DNA of 9,066 bases from an uncultured Akkermansia sp. (lineage in GTDB: Bacteria; Verrucomicrobiota; Verrucomicrobiia; Verrucomicrobiales; Akkermansiaceae), in contig CAJGCY010000107.1 of assembly GCA_904501955.1 (NCBI GenBank), positions 1 to 9,066 on the forward strand. The letters are read 5' to 3'. The stretch's first letter is position 1. Every line of letters begins with the position of its first letter. A program made the position numbers and the translations under genes. The notes beneath the pieces were generated by a model that searched no databases, had not been told where the DNA came from, and was given only the letters and a program-made list of their open reading frames with translations. Of this stretch, positions 6,459 to 9,066 are shown piece by piece.

Positions 6459-6490
6459 AGTCGGCTCTGTTTCGGGAAATTGTGGTAAAC

Positions 6491-7114
6491 TCAGTTCGGC
6501 ATGTTGATGCCGGCTTTCTTGAGCTCAGCGTCCGGGTCGAATCCGGCAGGGGCACCGGCATTGAGCTTCTTGAGCACCTGCGGCGTGATGTCGAACGTCT
6601 CCTTCACGTAGGGGAACACCTTCGTGCGAGGAGCGGCATTCATGGCGCTGGAGTCAATCACGAAATCGTATGCACCAAGAGCTGCCTCCTCCTCGATTAC
6701 CTTCTGCACCTCTGCGAAAAGCAGGGCAAGGTCGCGGCGGTAAAGCTCCTGGAAAGCGCGCTCACGGGTCTGCGTGTACTCCTTGAGCTGGTTCTCCTTG
6801 GCCTGCAGCTCGTTCTGCTTGTTCTGCAGCTTCTGACGAAGAGCTGCAATCTCCTTCTCGGAGCGGGAGGGATCATACTGCTTACGGAGAGCCTCGGCTT
6901 CCTCACGCAGCTTAATCAGCTCGGCCTGCTGCTTCTCTACCTCGGCCTTAATCTCTGCCATGTACTCCTTCAGGCGTACCTCAGTGTCAAAACGCTTGTA
7001 GAACTTCGTGTAAAGCTCGTTCACGTCTACGGATGCAACCTTGAGCTCAGCCTGTACGGTGGATACAAGCGCCGTAGCAGCAACTGCGAATGTGGAAATG
7101 ATGGGGAACTTCAT
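6491..7114 (-). CDS. OmpH/Skp family periplasmic chaperone
   Basis: Skp-type proteins bind unfolded outer-membrane beta-barrels in the periplasm and carry them to the assembly machinery. The 207-aa protein starts with a Sec signal (1-22, cut after VQA). Then comes the short beta segment LKVASVDVNELY (24-35) that forms the trimer body, and a long charged coiled coil (about 42-145, rich in Glu, Lys, Gln). The strand AYDFVIDSSAMN (148-159) returns to the body. Beyond that is a ~45-residue extension absent from E. coli Skp (161 aa), containing FDITPQVLKKLNA (174-186). I associate this tail with OmpH-like proteins of the PVC group. It is the first gene of a two-gene operon with lpxD and has a strong promoter. 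The leader of about 25 bases has no evident Shine-Dalgarno. Confidence 0.92.
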   Translation of the reverse strand: MKFPIISTFAVAATALVSTVQAELKVASVDVNELYTKFYKRFDTEVRLKEYMAEIKAEVEKQQAELIKLREEAEALRKQYDPSRSEKEIAALRQKLQNKQNELQAKENQLKEYTQTRERAFQELYRRDLALLFAEVQKVIEEEAALGAYDFVIDSSAMNAAPRTKVFPYVKETFDITPQVLKKLNAGAPAGFDPDAELKKAGINMPN

Positions 7115-7145
7115 GATGATAAAATGCGGTCTTTAGACGTCCCTC

Positions 7146-7173
7146 ATTATACGCTATTATGCGGTGAAGTCAA
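7146..7173 (-). promoter_or_regulatory. Strong sigma70-type promoter of skp-lpxD
   Basis: On the minus strand, TTGACT (7173-7168), a 16-base spacer and a perfect TATAAT (7151-7146) match the housekeeping consensus at 11 of 12 positions. RNA should begin near 7139, 25 bases before the ATG at 7114. GTGAAG (7164-7169) and CTTCAC (7192-7197) form an inverted repeat that covers the -35 and could be an operator, though the arms are only 6 bp. Confidence 0.8.
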
Positions 7174-7322
7174 GCATACTGTGCGTCAAAGCTTCACTAA
7201 TGACACATTTTTGTTAACTCCGCTTACGTTTGCGATTGTTTCCTTTATCGCTTTCTTTGAAAAACGCCCTCAACCATAAACATCGCCTTTATTTGTTTTT
7301 CTCGTGCCCCGGGTGGTTCTGC
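7174..7322. other. Divergent intergenic region, no gene
   Basis: This stretch separates the skp promoter from that of the MBL-fold gene. It is richer in A/T than the genes around it. It holds only a weak inverted repeat (GCGAT 7232-7236 with ATCGC 7247-7251) and no ORF worth calling. Confidence 0.5.
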
Positions 7323-7351
7323 TTGCGTGTCACGCCTGTTTGTGCTAGCAT
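7323..7351 (+). promoter_or_regulatory. Predicted promoter of the MBL-fold gene
   Basis: TTGCGT (7323-7328), a 17-base spacer and TAGCAT (7346-7351). With six bases between the -10 and the ATG at 7358, the predicted first base of RNA is the A of the start codon. Confidence 0.5.
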
Positions 7352-7357
7352 AGCCCC

Positions 7358-8161
7358 ATGGCAGAGCTGATTATGTTGGGAACGGGTAATGCCGCCGTGA
7401 CGCGGTGCTATAACACTTGTTTTGCCGTGCGCACGGCGGATGGCGTGTTTTTGGTGGATGCCGGCGGTGGCAATGGCATATTGCGCCAACTGGAGCAGGG
7501 GGGAATTGCCCTACAGGAGATTCACGATATCTTCATTACGCACACGCATACGGACCACATCCTCGGGGTGGTGTGGGTGTTGCGCATGATTGCCCAGGCC
7601 ATGAATTCCGGTAAATATACGGGCGAATTGCGTCTATACGGCCATTCTGAGGCTCTGTATGCGCTGGATACCATTTGCCGCCTTACCCTGCCGGGCAAGG
7701 TGGTGAAACATATCGGGGTGGATATTCTCTTGAACGCGTTGGCGGATGCTGATTCCTTTACCGTGGTGGGCATGGGCGGTGTTGCTTTCGATATCGGTTC
7801 CACTAAAGCACGCCAGTATGGTTTTTCGCTTCGCCTGCCGGATGGTCAGCGTTTCACCTGCTTGGGGGATGAACCGTACAACGAGCGTGCTCGTGCCTAT
7901 GCCTACGGGGCGGACTGGTTGTTGTGCGAGGCCTTTTGCCTGTACGAGGACCGCGAGCGCTTCAAACCCTACGAAAAACACCACAGCACCGCCTTGGATG
8001 CCGGTAGACTCGCTGCGCAATTGGATGTGAAGCACCTCCTCCTGTACCACACGGAAGATGCCACCCTCTCCACCCGCCGTTGCGCTTATGCTGCGGAGGC
8101 AGCGAAGCATTTCTCCGGCGCTATTCTCGTGCCCGATGATTTGGAGCGGATTTCACTCTGA
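7358..8161 (+). CDS. Metallo-beta-lactamase-fold hydrolase, RNase Z-like short form
   Basis: The 267-aa cytosolic protein has an alpha/beta-beta/alpha MBL fold. An N-terminal MLGTGNAAVT (6-15) and VDAGGG (33-38) are typical of the RNase Z/arylsulfatase branch. The zinc signature THTHTDH (61-67) supplies His62, His64, Asp66 and His67; Asp171 in CLGDEPYNE should bridge the metals, and His231 in LLLYHTED is the last ligand. EKHHSTALDA (206-215) resembles the RNase Z 'HST..DA' element. The remaining ligand, expected just before the TKARQYGF segment, is Gly147 where relatives I recall have His (FDIHSTK). The protein lacks the long exosite arm of true tRNase Z, so tRNA processing is not assured; phosphodiesterase or other hydrolase activity is possible. 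ATG 7358 has no Shine-Dalgarno and appears leaderless. Confidence 0.88.
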   Translation: MAELIMLGTGNAAVTRCYNTCFAVRTADGVFLVDAGGGNGILRQLEQGGIALQEIHDIFITHTHTDHILGVVWVLRMIAQAMNSGKYTGELRLYGHSEALYALDTICRLTLPGKVVKHIGVDILLNALADADSFTVVGMGGVAFDIGSTKARQYGFSLRLPDGQRFTCLGDEPYNERARAYAYGADWLLCEAFCLYEDRERFKPYEKHHSTALDAGRLAAQLDVKHLLLYHTEDATLSTRRCAYAAEAAKHFSGAILVPDDLERISL

Positions 8162-8257
8162 TTCATCAATGCTGCGGATTCATGGGGGCATTCTAAGTCT
8201 CTCGACTTCACGAAAATTCCTTTTTGGTTAGTGAAGGGGGGCTTTGGTGCTTTTTTC

Positions 8258-8287
8258 TTGATGTTGAATGCATTTTCGTGTTATTAT
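8258..8287 (+). promoter_or_regulatory. Predicted promoter of the small basic protein gene
   Basis: TTGATG (8258-8263), an 18-base spacer and TATTAT (8282-8287, five of six consensus). The ATG at 8294 is seven bases past the last -10 base, so RNA is predicted to start on the start codon itself. Confidence 0.5.
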
Positions 8288-8293
8288 CCGTAC

Positions 8294-8578
8294 ATGAAAG
8301 GCCGCAAGAAGAAGCAACTACACCAGACCCCGGCGGAGTTCGCTCGGGCTGCAGAGGTGCGCGCCTTTCGTGAATCGCGCAGACAAGGTGCCATCGATTG
8401 GGCAGAATGGGAACGTGAGCAACGCCGAGAGCAGATTCGCAATATGCAAATGCCCTCGCACCCCAAGCCCAAGCCCCAACGCTTGAAACACAAATACCCT
8501 TACCACGGTGATATCCATGAGTCCGAGGCCGCCTACCGGCGGCGGCTCAAAAAATGGCAAGCTCGCTTTGAAAAGTGA
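8294..8578 (+). CDS. 94-aa very basic hypothetical protein
   Basis: I do not recognise the family. From ATG 8294 the protein is 94 aa, strongly basic, opening with KGRKKKQ and rich in Arg, Lys and Gln. Residues about 12-50 look like a charged amphipathic helix (EFARAAEVRAF, WAEWEREQRREQIRN), followed by a Pro/Lys linker (PSHPKPKPQRLKHK) and a second basic helix near the end (ESEAAYRRRLKKWQARF). This suggests nucleic-acid or ribosome contact, but no known motif is present. The frame stays open upstream to 8231 (GTG), with another ATG at 8261; I prefer 8294 because the upstream part would overlap the predicted promoter and shows no coding character. No Shine-Dalgarno. It stands alone between the MBL gene and the hairpin region. 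Confidence 0.6.
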   Translation: MKGRKKKQLHQTPAEFARAAEVRAFRESRRQGAIDWAEWEREQRREQIRNMQMPSHPKPKPQRLKHKYPYHGDIHESEAAYRRRLKKWQARFEK

Positions 8579-8618
8579 CGTTTTTCATGATCTTCTTTTT
8601 GTTGTTGACTTTTTCGCG

Positions 8619-8706
8619 TATAGATGTCACCATGCCTTTGGTTCCTGTTTCTGCTACCGTGGGCGCATCACATAAGGTGGCAGCCAAGGGATGGGATCTG
8701 AAATGA
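8619..8706 (+). CDS. Possible 24-codon leaderless ORF with upstream -10
   Basis: ATG 8632 to TGA 8704-8706 encodes a 24-aa peptide (MPLVPVSATVGASHK...). The CDS proper is 8632-8706; the span given includes a -10-like TATAGA at 8619-8624, placed at the same distance from the ATG as in the other apparently leaderless genes here. A matching -35 is poor (TTGACT at 8605 is only 8 bases away; TTTTTG at 8596 is at 17 bases). No family resemblance is seen. Its stop lies in the loop of a hairpin (8696-8716). It may be a small protein, the start of a small RNA, or chance. Confidence 0.25.
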
Positions 8707-8716
8707 GCCTTCAGAT
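8696..8716 (+). repeat. Hairpin across the 24-codon ORF stop
   Basis: ATCTGAA (8696-8702) and TTCAGAT (8710-8716) form a perfect 7-bp stem around a 7-base loop. It is the first of a row of hairpins that fills the space to the next gene. Confidence 0.4.
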
Positions 8717-8732
8717 GCCTGCGTTAAAAAGT

Positions 8733-8764
8733 GCCGGCCGAGGACTCTCACACCCTCGGCCGGC
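8733..8764 (-). terminator. Strong GC-rich terminator at the end of the minus-strand gene
   Basis: GCCGGCCGAGG (8733-8743) and CCTCGGCCGGC (8754-8764) form a perfect 11-bp stem with a 10-base loop. Read on the minus strand the stem is followed after two bases by TTTTT (8730-8726), a canonical intrinsic terminator. It lies about 120 bases past the stop of the gene at 8887. The + strand side has only a weak T-rich tail (TTGTACTT), so + strand termination is less certain. Confidence 0.8.
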
Positions 8765-8808
8765 TTGTACTTACACCTACTCTATGAAAACAGTTTGCTG
8801 TTTCAGGC

Positions 8809-8828
8809 GGACGGCTCTCACCCCGTCC
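8809..8828. repeat. Hairpin sharing its loop sequence with the terminator
   Basis: GGACGG (8809-8814) and CCGTCC (8823-8828) enclose the loop CTCTCACC. The seven bases CTCTCAC also occur in the loop of the stem at 8733-8764 (8745-8751). Between the two lies an imperfect hairpin (TGAAAACAG / CTGTTTCA, about 8784-8804). Confidence 0.4.
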
Positions 8829-8860
8829 TATATAGATGTACGGCGCTTTTTTGCCGAATC

Positions 8861-8886
8861 TTTCAAAAAAAGTGATTTTTTTGAAA
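8861..8886 (-). terminator. Perfect AT-rich inverted repeat next to a stop codon
   Basis: TTTCAAAAAAA (8861-8871), loop GTGA, TTTTTTTGAAA (8876-8886) is a perfect 11-bp inverted repeat. It begins at the base following the TAA of the minus-strand gene (8889-8887). The stem is almost all A-T, with seven-base A and T runs. It may assist termination or stabilise the 3' end ahead of the stronger terminator at 8733-8764. Confidence 0.5.
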
Positions 8887-9066
8887 TTATTTTTCCTGTT
8901 TATCTTCGGTAGAGCCTTCAATGAACTCAAACTCAATGTTATCCGTGCCGGAGCCGAATCCGAAATCGAGTTCGGATTTATCATCTAAGGTAAACTCTGC
9001 GCCGAAAATGCGCGTGAAGATTTCGCTGTCAATGAAGTTTTTGAGCGAGTTCGAGCCATAGTAGTC
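8887..9066 (-). CDS. 3' end of an unidentified minus-strand gene
   Basis: The frame reading leftward from 9066 is open for 59 codons to TAA at 8889-8887; the start lies beyond the right edge. The visible C-terminus has a helical beginning (SNSLKNFIDSEIFTRIFG), then an acidic strand-rich part (AEFTLDDKSELDFGFGSG, IEFEFIEG) and a charged tail (STEDKQEK). Alternating polar and non-polar residues in the last part would fit beta strands of an envelope protein, but this is too short to name a family. Codon use is like that of the neighbouring genes. The frame is convincing because it ends beside an inverted repeat and upstream of a clear minus-strand terminator. Confidence 0.65.
   Translation of the reverse strand, partial: DYYGSNSLKNFIDSEIFTRIFGAEFTLDDKSELDFGFGSGTDNIEFEFIEGSTEDKQEK

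Noticed and set aside
6482..7279. 265-codon + strand Leu-rich frame opposite skp
   Set aside because: It is the shadow of Glu/Lys/Gln coiled-coil codons (CTC/CTT/CTG on the other strand), which mimics a membrane protein. The minus strand has signal peptide, promoter and family match.
8195..8236. Hairpins after the MBL gene (AAGTC/GACTT; CTTCAC/GTGAAG) as terminator
   Set aside because: The stems are only 5-6 bp and are not directly followed by a T-run. The 6-mer pair CTTCAC/GTGAAG also occurs near the skp promoter, but short words like this recur by chance.

Overview
This window looks like chromosomal DNA of a Gram-negative bacterium with an ordinary lipid-A outer membrane. My best guess is the Verrucomicrobiota/PVC group (Akkermansia-like). 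The evidence is an OmpH/Skp-like chaperone gene next to lpxD, the 'DITPQVLKKLNA' tail of the OmpH protein, and a small lipoprotein with a beta-rich domain of a kind I associate with Verrucomicrobiota. This placement rests on motif memory, not a search. Most of the window is GC-rich (37 of 60 bases at 361-420). The first ~190 bases are about 33% GC (60 of 180 by hand count) and look foreign.

Layout. Bases 2-190 hold the 3' end of an AT-rich gene on the + strand. Then comes a block of minus-strand genes: a small lipoprotein (3490-4095) with an FAH-family hydrolase (2602-3471), followed by an NAD-dependent sugar epimerase (1460-2494) and quinone-type dihydroorotate dehydrogenase pyrD (356-1402), closed by a strong terminator at 302-335. 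Divergent from the lipoprotein is a + strand pair: a 96-aa unknown protein (4225-4515) and a secreted protein with a His/Cys pattern like clan CD (caspase/gingipain) peptidases (4530-5306). It converges on the minus-strand skp-lpxD operon (5382-7114), which has a near-consensus promoter. Divergent from skp is a metallo-beta-lactamase-fold hydrolase (7358-8161), then a small very basic protein (8294-8578). The last ~490 bases hold a possible 24-codon ORF, a run of hairpins including a clear minus-strand terminator, and the 3' end of an unidentified minus-strand gene (8887-9066).

Functionally the window is mixed housekeeping: pyrimidine synthesis (pyrD), envelope biogenesis (skp, lpxD, probably the nucleotide-sugar epimerase), small-molecule hydrolases, and several uncharacterised proteins. 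I see no tRNA, rRNA, CRISPR array, transposase or integrase.

The most interesting signal concerns start sites. Several genes have a sigma70-like -35/-10 pair placed so that transcription should begin at or within about three bases of the start codon: 4225, 7358, 8294, the lipoprotein at 4095, and possibly a 24-codon ORF at 8632. This suggests frequent leaderless mRNAs. Most other starts here also lack a clear Shine-Dalgarno sequence. Second in interest is the MBL-fold enzyme, in which a zinc-ligand His expected from its closest remembered relatives is Gly147. Third is the cluster of hairpins at 8696-8886, two of which share the loop CTCTCAC.
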